DNA of 40,253 nt from Erysipelotrichaceae bacterium. GTDB lineage: Bacteria > Bacillota_I > Bacilli_A > Erysipelotrichales > Erysipelotrichaceae. The notes beneath the pieces are model-generated. The model was not told the origin of the DNA and did no database searches. It was given only the letters and a program-made list of their open reading frames with translations. Shown piece after piece: positions 17,249-25,355 of the stretch. Within the stretch, counting starts at the first letter, position 1. Each line of letters starts with the position of its first letter. A program made the translations under genes and the position numbers. The stretch covers positions 1 through 40,253 of the forward strand of contig JAUNEN010000021.1 of the NCBI GenBank assembly GCA_030525525.1, written 5' to 3'.

Positions 17249-18092
17249 CTTTCGGTATAAACATCAGATCCATATCCGTATCGCCTATAACTCCCGGAAC
17301 ACTTCCGCTGGATGTGTACTGCCACATGATGAAGGTATACGGATATCTCGGGTACGATCCGTATTCGGCAACCCAGAATTCAAATTCCTGAATATATTCA
17401 GTGACGAAGAGTTCTTCAAACAGCATCGTACTGTTATAAATCATCGGAGTGTATCCGGCATTCTGTATTCTGTGCAGAAATGTCACGGCGCACTCTGTTT
17501 TTTCTTCTCTTGAAAGTGAAAGAATTCTTCCGTCAGGCCCGGTATCGGATTCTTCCATATCAAAGCAGACCGGCAGATCAAGTTCATAATTTTTGATCTT
17601 TTCCAGAGTGAAATCTGCTTCTGCCCTGGCTTCCTCGGGATTGATTGCCTGGGAGTAGAAATAGACACCGACTTTGATTCCCACACGCTTGGCTTCCTGC
17701 ATGTTGTAATCAAAGTATTCGTCTTCATATATATAACCGTATTGATATCCCCGATAGCCGCATCTGATCATTGCAAACTCAACACCGGAGGCTTTCACCT
17801 GATCCCAGTCAATCAGTTCCTGATGAGCGGAAACATCGATTCCCTGAACAGAGTAGTAATTCTCATCTTCGTAGTATGCAAAATCACCGTTCCATGTCAG
17901 ATTATTCCAGTCATAGGTATTGGAATAATACGGTGTTTCGATCAATCTCTGTTCCTGTTCATGAACAATCATTTCCTGCTCTCTCAGCTTCAAACCGAGC
18001 GCAGTCAGCGCAATCAGAAGAACAGACAGAAACAAAGACAATGCAATCGGAAAATCAATCTTCTTTTTTCTGCGGTTTTGATTCCATGCCAT
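17244..18092 (-). CDS. Membrane-anchored GH25 lysozyme (N-acetylmuramidase)
   Basis: A 282-residue protein. A basic N-terminus (NRRKKK) and one membrane segment (~14-33) anchor it, with the catalytic domain outside. Residues ~75-280 are a GH25 domain: VQGIDVSAHQELIDWD at its start, MIRCGYRGY, GVYFYSQAI, CFDMEE (the DxE catalytic pair) and FIMWQYTSSGSVPGV with the terminal DMDL. It hydrolyses beta-1,4 bonds in peptidoglycan and probably takes part in wall remodelling. No ribosome site is visible. TGCTAAACT, an extended -10-like box, ends 8 bases before the ATG, so the mRNA may have almost no leader. Confidence 0.92.
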   Translation of the reverse strand: MAWNQNRRKKKIDFPIALSLFLSVLLIALTALGLKLREQEMIVHEQEQRLIETPYYSNTYDWNNLTWNGDFAYYEDENYYSVQGIDVSAHQELIDWDQVKASGVEFAMIRCGYRGYQYGYIYEDEYFDYNMQEAKRVGIKVGVYFYSQAINPEEARAEADFTLEKIKNYELDLPVCFDMEESDTGPDGRILSLSREEKTECAVTFLHRIQNAGYTPMIYNSTMLFEELFVTEYIQEFEFWVAEYGSYPRYPYTFIMWQYTSSGSVPGVIGDTDMDLMFIPKE

Positions 18093-18110
18093 ATGAATAC
18101 AGTTTAGCAG

Positions 18111-18139
18111 AAAAAATCCGCTTTATTATTTAAAGCGGA
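18111..18139 (-). terminator. Terminator of the zinc-ribbon membrane protein gene
   Basis: TCCGCTTTA (18117-18125) pairs with TAAAGCGGA (18131-18139) around a 5-base loop, with six T following on the minus strand. It lies just upstream of the GH25 gene and isolates it from transcription from the right. Confidence 0.85.
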
Positions 18140-18151
18140 CTTAAGAGATTC

Positions 18152-18802
18152 TTAATATGGCTGAACCTGACTCATGACAGCCCATGACAATGAGCTTAAT
18201 GCACATGCGGCAATGATTGCGAAGATCGCCGCAAGATACAGGGATTTGAGCCATCTGTTCATATTGGATGTATAGCGGTCAATCGAATAGACATAAACCA
18301 TGATCGCCGCCGCCAGTAAAAACAGTCTTAACATGATCACAAACGCATTCATTCCGAACAACGCAAACACACCGGAAAGTGCAGTCAGCACGGAAGGAAC
18401 ACATAATACCTGTGCTGTTTCGCTGACACCTCTCTGAATATCGAATTCTCTGCGCTCGGCAAGATAAAACAGCATGAGTGTCGATGCCCATAAGATGAGC
18501 GCCGCCAGCAGGCCGTATCTGAATCCGAAAGAAATCCAGCAGCCGATGATCGTGATGAACAATGCGGCCAATGAGCCGTAAAGGCTTAACGGAGTTTCTT
18601 CAAACGGATCTTTCAGAATGGAAAGCAGAGGAAGGAAATCATCCTTTGAAACTGAAATGTTTCCGGTTTTTTCTTTTATTTTAGCAGCCTGTTCCTGAAC
18701 AAATCCGGCAGCCGGGCTTCCGGTTTCTTCAAGCTGTGCTCCGCAATATCCGCAGAACAGACTTTCATCAGGCAGTTCTTTTCCGCAGTTTTTACAATAC
18801 AT
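18152..18802 (-). CDS. Zinc-ribbon multi-pass membrane protein
   Basis: A 216-residue protein. Residues 1-22 are a zinc ribbon (CKNCGKEL, then FCGYCGAQL). A polar linker (~25-75) is followed by about five hydrophobic segments up to residue 210. AAGGAG lies before the start. This architecture is common in Bacillota, but I cannot name a function. It has a clear terminator and lies among cell-wall genes (GH25, LD-transpeptidase), which may be coincidental. Confidence 0.75.
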   Translation of the reverse strand: MYCKNCGKELPDESLFCGYCGAQLEETGSPAAGFVQEQAAKIKEKTGNISVSKDDFLPLLSILKDPFEETPLSLYGSLAALFITIIGCWISFGFRYGLLAALILWASTLMLFYLAERREFDIQRGVSETAQVLCVPSVLTALSGVFALFGMNAFVIMLRLFLLAAAIMVYVYSIDRYTSNMNRWLKSLYLAAIFAIIAACALSSLSWAVMSQVQPY

Positions 18803-18937
18803 AACTTCTCCTTTTTGTCACTCCTCTATTTTATCACCTGTTAAAGAATATGACCGCTTAACAGACTGAAACCATGCAAGATTAATTTTCGGAAGCCTGA
18901 TTCAGATCCCTTGGATCACTGAAAGTATATTGTTTAA

Positions 18938-18952
18938 TGTTATAATCAAACC
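18938..18952 (+). promoter_or_regulatory. Extended -10 promoter predicted to give a leaderless mRNA
   Basis: TGTTATAAT (TATAAT at 18941-18946) is an ideal extended -10 box. Exactly six bases separate it from the ATG at 18953, so the A of ATG falls at the expected start point. No ribosome site exists before the ATG. Confidence 0.65.
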
Positions 18953-20098
18953 ATGAACAAAACAATGAAATCAATGATCTGGTCAGTGATCGCTGCGATT
19001 GTCGTAATCGGCGGAATCAGCGGTTATTTCATTTATGACCATGCAAAAAAAGAAGCTTCCCTGAATGAGACACTTGAAACACTCTTTCTGAATATTGATG
19101 AAGAAAAACTCAATATTGAATATGGATCTTCATTTGATCCCGAGTCACTGATCAGGGATCATGAAGGAGAGCTTACTGTTGAAGGCAGTGTCGACACAAA
19201 GAAAACAGGTGATTATCCGGTCACTTTCCGGCTCACCAAAGAAGATCAGTATCATCAGACTGCTTCAAAGGAATTCACATATACAGCTCATGTGAAAGAC
19301 ACACAGAACCCGGTGATCACATTCACCGAAGAAAGCTTCAGCTTTGAAACCGGAAGTACCTTTGTCCCTGACGCCATTGTGCAGTCTGTAAAAGACGCAG
19401 TGGATGGAGATCTCAAAGAAGCAGAAACGCTTGATAAAGGCACATGGATCATCGAGCATGACCTGGATCTGAATCAGGCAGGAGATTATACGGTTACCGT
19501 CAAAGCCATGGATTTAAACGGAAACATATCGGAAGCTTCATGTCCTGTATCCATCCATAATGCAGAACCTGACTTCGGCCTGATTGCCGGCAGTGCAGAT
19601 TATCCTTATTACATCCGCATCAACAGAGCACTCAATACGGTGACAATTTATACCATCGATGACAATGGTTATTACACAATCCCCTACATGGCGATGGTCT
19701 GCTCAACCGGAGATGCGACACCGCTCGGCACCTATAACACAACCGCACAATACAGATGGCTGTCATTATACGGCGGTGTCTACGGTCAGTATGCGACCAG
19801 AATTGTCGGTGCCATTCTCTTCCATTCCGTTCCCTACTTCACGGAAAATCCGGCAGATCTTGAATATGATGAATACAACAAGCTCGGAACTGCCGCTTCG
19901 ATGGGATGCGTCAGACTGTGTGTGAGAGATGTGCTATGGATTTATAACAACTGTCCTGTCGGGACAGCAGTTGAATTCTATGATGATTATGAATCACCGG
20001 GACCGTTGGGAAAACCGGAACCGATCACCATTGATACAAGTGATGAAAGACGCGGATGGGATCCGACAGATCCTGATCCGGCCAATCCCTGGAATTAA
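18953..20098 (+). CDS. Membrane-anchored L,D-transpeptidase with Ig-like domains
   Basis: A 381-residue protein. One membrane segment (~8-28) anchors it. Two Ig-like modules follow, each with the 'GSSFDPES...GDYPVTF' and 'GSTFVPDA...AGDYTVTVKAMDLNGN' pattern of bacterial cell-surface proteins. Residues ~215-345 are the YkuD catalytic domain with ILFHSVPY and AASMGCVRL; Cys319 is the catalytic cysteine. The enzyme makes 3-3 peptidoglycan cross-links or attaches proteins to the wall. A proline- and aspartate-rich tail of ~35 residues follows. A terminator lies directly behind it. Confidence 0.93.
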   Translation: MNKTMKSMIWSVIAAIVVIGGISGYFIYDHAKKEASLNETLETLFLNIDEEKLNIEYGSSFDPESLIRDHEGELTVEGSVDTKKTGDYPVTFRLTKEDQYHQTASKEFTYTAHVKDTQNPVITFTEESFSFETGSTFVPDAIVQSVKDAVDGDLKEAETLDKGTWIIEHDLDLNQAGDYTVTVKAMDLNGNISEASCPVSIHNAEPDFGLIAGSADYPYYIRINRALNTVTIYTIDDNGYYTIPYMAMVCSTGDATPLGTYNTTAQYRWLSLYGGVYGQYATRIVGAILFHSVPYFTENPADLEYDEYNKLGTAASMGCVRLCVRDVLWIYNNCPVGTAVEFYDDYESPGPLGKPEPITIDTSDERRGWDPTDPDPANPWN

Positions 20099-20103
20099 AA
20101 AAC

Positions 20104-20130
20104 AGCTGCAGTGCAATTCTGCAGCTTTTT
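20104..20130 (+). terminator. Terminator of the L,D-transpeptidase gene
   Basis: AGCTGCAG (20104-20111) pairs with CTGCAGCT (20119-20126), followed by a run of T. It lies 5 bases after the stop. Confidence 0.85.
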
Positions 20131-20136
20131 GAATGC

Positions 20137-20164
20137 AAAAAAGGATCCGGGCATTTCCGGATCC
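20137..20164 (-). terminator. Terminator of the aldo/keto reductase gene
   Basis: GGATCCGG (20143-20150) pairs with CCGGATCC (20157-20164). On the minus strand six T follow. The two convergent genes thus have separate back-to-back terminators. Confidence 0.85.
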
Positions 20165-20175
20165 TGCTAACTGAT

Positions 20176-21303
20176 TCAGATTCTTTCTGCGAAATCAGAC
20201 ATGATTTCTGAAATTTTGATCTGCTGGGGACAGACTGCCTCGCAGCTGCGGCAATGCAGGCATGCCTGCGGTTTTTTGTCATCATCAAGAGCGCTGAGTG
20301 CCATCGGTGCGATGAAACCGCCGCCGGTGTAGACATGCTCGTTGTAAAGAGAGATCAGATGGGGAATATCCAGTCCCATCGGACAGTGTGTAACGCAGTA
20401 ATGACATGCCGTGCACGGTACGGTGTTGACACTTAGCATTCTTTCCGCCAGATCTTCAATTGCCTTCGCTTCTGTTTCGTTCAGCTTTCTGTCTTCGGCA
20501 AATGTCTTCAGATTCTTTTCAAGCTGATCTTCAGCGGACATGCCGGAGAGAATCACCGTAATTCCCTTCTGTGACTGCAGGAAGCGGAATGCCCATGCGG
20601 CAGGATCTTCATCCGGACGTAATTCCTTCAGAATCTTTTCATCTTCTTCTTTCAGATGGGCAAGTTTGCCGCCTCTTAAAGGCTCCATGACCCATACCGG
20701 AATATTCATTTGATTCAGAAGATCAACCTTTTCTTTTCCACCCTGGAATGTCCAGTCAAGATAGTTCAGCTGCAGCTGGCAGAATTCCATATGCTCGCCA
20801 TATGCGTCCAGGAATCTCTTCAGCACATCATAATTGCCGTGGCATGAGAAACCGAGATGTCTGATCTTTCCTGCCTTTTTCTGGCTCATCAGATAATCGA
20901 AGATTCCGTATTTCGGATCAAGATATGCATCGATGTTCATCTCACAGACATTATGGAACAGATAGAAATCAAAGTATTCCATTCCTGTCTTTTCAAGCTG
21001 CTTTTCAAAGATCTCCTTCACTTTGGGCATGTTGCTGAGATCATATCCCGGGAACTTGGTTGCGATGTTGTATTTGTCACGCGGATATTTTGCCAGGCAT
21101 TTTCCGAGGACTGTTTCTGAATTGCCGCCGTGATATCCCCAGGCTGTATCGAAATAGTTGATGCCTGCTTCAAAAGCACGGTCAACCATTTCCTGTGTCT
21201 TTGCTTCATCGATCAGTCTGTCATTGCCGTCAATCACCGGCAGACGCATTGCGCCGAAACCGAGTGCGGACAGTTTTTCATTCTGAAAATCTCTGTAAAT
21301 CAT
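20176..21303 (-). CDS. Aldo/keto reductase with C-terminal 2[4Fe-4S] domain
   Basis: A 375-residue oxidoreductase. Residues 1-275 form the aldo/keto reductase barrel (ALGFGAMRLPV, then FDTAWGYHGGNSE with the catalytic Asp/Tyr). Residues ~295-375 add a ferredoxin-like domain with two cysteine sets, CTACHYCVTHCP and CLHCRSCEAVCP, enough for two [4Fe-4S] clusters. This fusion is common in anaerobic Bacillota; the substrate is unknown. GGAGGAG precedes the ATG. On the minus strand TTGTCA (21366-21361) and TTAAAT 17 bases on form a plausible promoter in the gap shared with the AEC gene. Confidence 0.9.
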   Translation of the reverse strand: MIYRDFQNEKLSALGFGAMRLPVIDGNDRLIDEAKTQEMVDRAFEAGINYFDTAWGYHGGNSETVLGKCLAKYPRDKYNIATKFPGYDLSNMPKVKEIFEKQLEKTGMEYFDFYLFHNVCEMNIDAYLDPKYGIFDYLMSQKKAGKIRHLGFSCHGNYDVLKRFLDAYGEHMEFCQLQLNYLDWTFQGGKEKVDLLNQMNIPVWVMEPLRGGKLAHLKEEDEKILKELRPDEDPAAWAFRFLQSQKGITVILSGMSAEDQLEKNLKTFAEDRKLNETEAKAIEDLAERMLSVNTVPCTACHYCVTHCPMGLDIPHLISLYNEHVYTGGGFIAPMALSALDDDKKPQACLHCRSCEAVCPQQIKISEIMSDFAERI

Positions 21304-21427
21304 GATGAACTCCTCCTTTATCCTTTATCTCATTGTTATTTAAGCATTTATTGAATTTGTTGACAAATACCTGTTCCGCATGACCTCATATTCAGAATCA
21401 GAATATCTGCAGTATTTCATATTATGA

Positions 21428-21469
21428 ATATCCAGATATATAAACGAAGTATTTGATATATCTGGATAT
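21428..21469. promoter_or_regulatory. Twin palindromic operator upstream of the AEC transporter
   Basis: ATATCCAGATATAT (21428-21441) and ATATATCTGGATAT (21456-21469) are a perfect 14-base inverted repeat with 14 bases between. Each arm holds a smaller palindrome, ATATC-CA-GATAT and ATATC-TG-GATAT, whose centres are 30 bases apart, near three helical turns. A related imperfect copy lies at 21403-21415. This looks like a cooperative operator for the AEC gene and perhaps the divergent reductase. There is no T run, so it is not a terminator. Confidence 0.6.
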
Positions 21470-21508
21470 CTCGGATAAATTATGAATGCAAACCAGACGG
21501 AGGTTCTT

Positions 21509-22441
21509 ATGAAAGTGATGACAACATTATTCCCGGTCTTCTTCATGATCGCACTCGGCATTGTGAGCAGATTAAGAGGATGGATTACAGCAGAACAGAA
21601 AGACGGCGCACGCTCGCTTGTATTCGGGGTTCTCTTCCCGATTCTGATCTTTAATGCGATCTTTACATCATCGCTTTCCGCATCAACCGCATGGATCATT
21701 CTCTATGTGACGATCGCTTTCATTGCTGTGTACTTACTCGGAACACTGCTTTGCAGAAAAGGAAACGGCAGATATGATCATCTGATTCCTTATCTGCTGA
21801 CAACCTGTGAAGGCGGCAATGTGGCATTGCCCTTATATACAACAATTGTCGGTGCAGGCTATGCGATCAATACCGTCACATTCGATATGGCCGGAACAAT
21901 CATCGCGTTCATTCTCATTCCGATTCTGGTGAGTGCAAAGACTTCTGAAAACATGGATGCGAAAGCATTGTTCAGAAAAACAATGACCAATTCACTTGTA
22001 CTGGCTGCGTTGTCCGGAATCATCCTGAATCTCTGCGGTGTCTATCATCTTCTTGAACAGTCTGTATTCCTTCCGCTTTACACAGACGCTGTCAGTATGG
22101 CACTTGCACCGATCGGCGGTGTGATTCTCTTCACCATCGGCTATGATCTAAAAGTTGATACTGCGATGATCTCTTCCATCCTGAAGGCATTCCTCATGAG
22201 AGCTGCCGGCGGTCTTCTCATCATCGGCGGATTCCGGATTCTGTTTCCTTCCCTGATGGCAGATGCGATTTTCAGAACAGCCGTCTTCCTTTATTTCATG
22301 AGTCCGACCGGATTTGCACTTCCCACTCAGCTTTCACCTTTATGCAAAGATGAATCAGACAGTGCATTCATGTCCTCATTCATTTCAATCTATATCCTGC
22401 TGACTCTGGCAGTCTATATTGCAATTGTCATCACATATTGA
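21509..22441 (+). CDS. AEC (auxin efflux carrier) family transporter
   Basis: A 310-residue membrane protein with about ten hydrophobic segments and the two halves typical of the auxin efflux carrier/malate permease family (PF03547). FFMIALGIVSRLRGW opens the first half, and the CEGGNVALPLYTTIVG loop is a family hallmark. Members export organic acids or similar compounds. The start at 21509 is chosen because GGAGG precedes it; an ATG nine codons earlier has none. Expression is probably controlled through the twin operator upstream. Confidence 0.85.
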   Translation: MKVMTTLFPVFFMIALGIVSRLRGWITAEQKDGARSLVFGVLFPILIFNAIFTSSLSASTAWIILYVTIAFIAVYLLGTLLCRKGNGRYDHLIPYLLTTCEGGNVALPLYTTIVGAGYAINTVTFDMAGTIIAFILIPILVSAKTSENMDAKALFRKTMTNSLVLAALSGIILNLCGVYHLLEQSVFLPLYTDAVSMALAPIGGVILFTIGYDLKVDTAMISSILKAFLMRAAGGLLIIGGFRILFPSLMADAIFRTAVFLYFMSPTGFALPTQLSPLCKDESDSAFMSSFISIYILLTLAVYIAIVITY

Positions 22442-22446
22442 GCAGA

Positions 22447-22472
22447 TTAAAACCGGCATCCGCCGGTTTTAA
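22447..22472. terminator. Bidirectional terminator between the AEC gene and prs
   Basis: TTAAAACCGGC (22447-22457) pairs perfectly with GCCGGTTTTAA (22462-22472) around ATCC. It can end both convergent genes. Confidence 0.9.
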
Positions 22473-22477
22473 AATTC

Positions 22478-23452
22478 TTACTTGTAGCTGTCGTATGAAT
22501 ACTGATCGTAAACATGAGATACCGGTGTGTGATTCTCGATGGAATCGATTGTTTCGGAAATCATGTTTGCGATGGAGAGAACAGTGATCTTGTCTGTTGC
22601 GGCTTTCTTTTCTTCGCTCATCGGAATTGTGTCTGTGACAACCAGTTCCTTGATGACGGACTTGTTGATCTTATCAATTGCGTCCTTGGAGAAGATCGGA
22701 TGTGTGATTCCGACATAAACATCCCTGGCACCATGATCCTTCAGAATCTGGCAGCCTGCGCAGAGTGTTCCTGCTGTATCGCAGATATCATCAACGACGA
22801 TGCAGATCTTTCCGTCAACATCACCGATGACGTTCTGAGCTTCGACCATGTTGGGCTTCGGTCTTCTCTTGTCGATGATTGCGATCGGCGCATCGAGCAG
22901 ATCGGCGAGCCTGCGCGCTCTGACAACTCCGCCGTGATCCGGAGAAATGACAACAACTTCATCCTTCGGGAAGTTCTTCTGTCTGAAATACTTACCGATC
23001 ATCGGTACAGCTGTCAGATCATCAATCGGAATATCGAAGTATCCCTGAATCTGGGCGGCGTGCAGATCGAATGTGAGAATTCTGTTTGCACCGGCTGTCT
23101 GCAGGAGGTTTGCAACAAGCTTGGATGTGATCGGCTGGCGGGGTTTTGCCTTGCGGTCCTGTCTTGCATAGCCGTAGTACGGCATGACAATGTTGATGGA
23201 GCCCGCACTTGCACGCTTGCATGCGTCGATGCATACAAGAACTTCCATCAGATGCTCTGTAACAGGTGTGCATGTGGACTGGATAATGAATACGTCGCGT
23301 CCGCGGACTGACTGCTGAGGTTCAACGATGATTTCACCGTCTGCGAAGTGTTCAACTTTGATCTTGCCGAGTGTCAGTCCGAGCTCGTTGCATACCGCAT
23401 TGGCGAGCTCGATATTGGCTGTGAGGGCGAAGACAACAGTTTCTTTGACCAT
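22478..23452 (-). CDS. prs: Ribose-phosphate pyrophosphokinase
   Basis: A 324-residue PRPP synthase, which makes PRPP from ribose-5-phosphate and ATP for purine, pyrimidine, His and Trp synthesis. It shows YYGYARQDRKAKPRQPIT, FDLHAAQIQGYFDIPIDDL, SPDHGGVVRAR and the PRPP loop VVDDICDTAGT. The start at 23452 is chosen because AGAGG lies just before it and the length then fits the family. The same frame stays open 40 codons further to 23572. It closes the conserved run tatD-rnmV-rsmA-ispE-glmU-prs. Confidence 0.95.
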   Translation of the reverse strand: MVKETVVFALTANIELANAVCNELGLTLGKIKVEHFADGEIIVEPQQSVRGRDVFIIQSTCTPVTEHLMEVLVCIDACKRASAGSINIVMPYYGYARQDRKAKPRQPITSKLVANLLQTAGANRILTFDLHAAQIQGYFDIPIDDLTAVPMIGKYFRQKNFPKDEVVVISPDHGGVVRARRLADLLDAPIAIIDKRRPKPNMVEAQNVIGDVDGKICIVVDDICDTAGTLCAGCQILKDHGARDVYVGITHPIFSKDAIDKINKSVIKELVVTDTIPMSEEKKAATDKITVLSIANMISETIDSIENHTPVSHVYDQYSYDSYK

Positions 23453-23782
23453 TTTTTTCCTCTTTTCCTTTTTGAATGCGCCTATAGTTAAGCATTCTTC
23501 GCTGAATCCGTCAAGGTTTGCGAACAACCAATCCATGGATTTTTTGTAGATTTTCACATCTTTTTCGTCCATTTAACATTCATGCATGTGATATATTCAT
23601 TTTCCATGCATAGCGCTTCGTGTATCATCATGTCTTCACATAAACGGTCTTTATGAAAATTCCGGCAGTTTATCATTGCCGGTTTTCTTTGATGCGACTT
23701 AACAGCGCATTCAAAAAGATCCCATACAATGCGGTCGGTCTGCATTGCATAAGATCTTCAATGACGATCAGATTGTGATGTT
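23453..23782 (-). other. 330-bp gap between glmU and prs with hairpin and possible leader ORF
   Basis: The gap holds a hairpin at 23662-23682 (CCGGCA/TGCCGG) with AATTTTC following on the minus strand, a weak terminator or processing site behind glmU. From 23572 a frame runs into prs without a stop. Its first ~29 residues (MDEKDVKIYKKSMDWLFANL, then DGFSEECL) look protein-like, but it has no ribosome site. It could be an N-terminal extension of Prs or a small leader peptide that has lost its stop. A 63-codon frame at 23554-23745 shows no protein character. Confidence 0.4.
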
Positions 23783-24505
23783 TCAGTCTCTGGTGCGCAG
23801 ATACTCTTCGGCACCTGCCAGTTCAGCCTTGTCATTGCATCCCTGAACTTCCTGCCAGTCATTCGCTGTGAGTGCTTTGACTGTATGACCGAGACGGTTC
23901 ATGATTTCAACAAGGTCTGTGATGTAGTATTCATGCTGGGCGTTGTCATTGTTCAGTAAAGCAAGTCCTTCCCAGAGAGATTTGTTGTTGAAACAATAGA
24001 TTCCCATATTGACTTCACGGACTTCTTTTTCGGCATCGGTCGCATCTTTGTATTCAACAATCTTTTCAACCGTTCCGTCCGCATTGCGGATCACCCGTCC
24101 GTAAGGTCTTTCTTCCGGCAGCTCTGCTGTCAGGATGACCATATCTGCATCCTTGCATGTTTCATAAAGAGCCGCATATGTGGAAGGTCTGACACACGGA
24201 CAGTCGCCGTTTGCGACAAGTGTAAGTCCTTCTTCATTTTCAAGCTGTCTTGCCTGCATGACCGCGTGTCCGGTTCCGAGCTGCGGTTCCTGAACAGCGA
24301 ACTCGCACTTGCCTTCCATTTCCTTTTCAACCAGGTCATGGCGGTAGCCGACAATGATGACGATTCTTTCAGCGCCTGCTTCCCTGATGGATTCATAATC
24401 TCTTTCGATCATGGTTTTGCCCAGGATTGTGTGGAGAACCTTGGGCAGGTCGCTCTTCATGCGGGTTCCTTTTCCGCCCGCCATAATGACTGCATTCTTT
24501 TTCAT
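23783..24505 (-). CDS. glmU: GlmU-type UTP:GlcNAc-1-P uridylyltransferase, N-terminal domain only
   Basis: A 240-residue protein matching only the pyrophosphorylase half of GlmU: AVIMAGGKGTRMKSDLPKVL, EPQLGTGHAV, VANGDCPC, RPYGRVIRN, VEYKDA, EVNMGIYCF and NDNAQHEYYITDLV. It should make UDP-GlcNAc from GlcNAc-1-P and UTP. The left-handed beta-helix acetyltransferase half (about 220 residues in normal GlmU) is absent, and none of the 330 bases downstream encodes its hexapeptide repeats. Position between ispE and prs matches Bacillus gcaD. GGGGGAG lies before the ATG. Confidence 0.85.
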   Translation of the reverse strand: MKKNAVIMAGGKGTRMKSDLPKVLHTILGKTMIERDYESIREAGAERIVIIVGYRHDLVEKEMEGKCEFAVQEPQLGTGHAVMQARQLENEEGLTLVANGDCPCVRPSTYAALYETCKDADMVILTAELPEERPYGRVIRNADGTVEKIVEYKDATDAEKEVREVNMGIYCFNNKSLWEGLALLNNDNAQHEYYITDLVEIMNRLGHTVKALTANDWQEVQGCNDKAELAGAEEYLRTRD

Positions 24506-24509
24506 TTTC

Positions 24510-25355
24510 TTACTCCCCCGTATAGATTCTTGTCTTTCTGACAAAGTATTTTTCGTTTCTGAGAATCTCCATGGATTCATTCAGCAGGCTTGAATTCTTT
24601 GTGATGCCGAATACGGTCGATCCGCTGCCGCTCATCAATACGCCGTCAAATCCCATTTCCGTGAGTCTGTTCTTGACTGTTCTGATCTCTCTGACAAGCT
24701 GCACTGCGGCCGGTTCAAGACTGTTGCCAAGTGTTGTTACCACACCTTCATAATCATTCATGATCAGAGCATTCATCAGTTTCATACAGTCGGGATGTTC
24801 ATTCTCAGAATTGTCGACAATATCGAATGCTTCTTTTGTGGAGACGCCTTTTCTCGGTTTGACGAGCAGAATGTCAAAATCAGGATGACAGCGGAACGGC
24901 ATGATCTTTTCACCGATCCCTTCCACAAGTGCCGGCCTGTTCATAATGCAGAAAGGCACATCCGCACCGACTCTTCTGCCGATTTCAATCATTTCATCCA
25001 TACTGAGATTCAGCCTTAACATGCGGTTGATCATCCGGATTGCGGCAGCTGCGTCTGCACTCCCTCCGGCGAGACCCGCACGTGTAGGAATGTGCTTTGT
25101 CAGGATGCATTCGAATTCTTCCGTGAATCCGTATTCTTCCTGCATGACACGGATTGCCTTGATGATTGTATTCTTTTCATTCACCGGCAGATAATTCCGG
25201 TTTAAGGAAAGACTTGTCTCATAGGCAGGATTCATTTCCAGAATATCGTAGAAATCAATCGGAACCATGATCATCTTTAATTCATGGTATCCGTCATCTC
25301 TTCTGCCGACCACATCGAGACAGAGATTGATTTTTGCATAAGCACGTTCTTTCAT
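24510..25355 (-). CDS. ispE: 4-diphosphocytidyl-2-C-methyl-D-erythritol kinase
   Basis: A 281-residue GHMP kinase of the MEP pathway of isoprenoid synthesis. It starts AYAKINLCLDVVGRRDDGYHEL and has the ATP loop PTRAGLAGGSADAAAAI and the C-terminal VLMSGSGSTVFGI. Length is normal. The start overlaps the rsmA stop by ATGA, so the two are translationally coupled. In Bacillus ispE lies in the same order but with yabG, veg and sspF between; those sporulation-linked genes are missing here. Confidence 0.95.
   Translation of the reverse strand: MKERAYAKINLCLDVVGRRDDGYHELKMIMVPIDFYDILEMNPAYETSLSLNRNYLPVNEKNTIIKAIRVMQEEYGFTEEFECILTKHIPTRAGLAGGSADAAAAIRMINRMLRLNLSMDEMIEIGRRVGADVPFCIMNRPALVEGIGEKIMPFRCHPDFDILLVKPRKGVSTKEAFDIVDNSENEHPDCMKLMNALIMNDYEGVVTTLGNSLEPAAVQLVREIRTVKNRLTEMGFDGVLMSGSGSTVFGITKNSSLLNESMEILRNEKYFVRKTRIYTGE

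Noticed and set aside
22514-23311. 265-codon plus-strand frame
   Set aside because: Lies entirely opposite prs, which has full catalytic motifs; high Cys/Asp content is typical of an antisense shadow.
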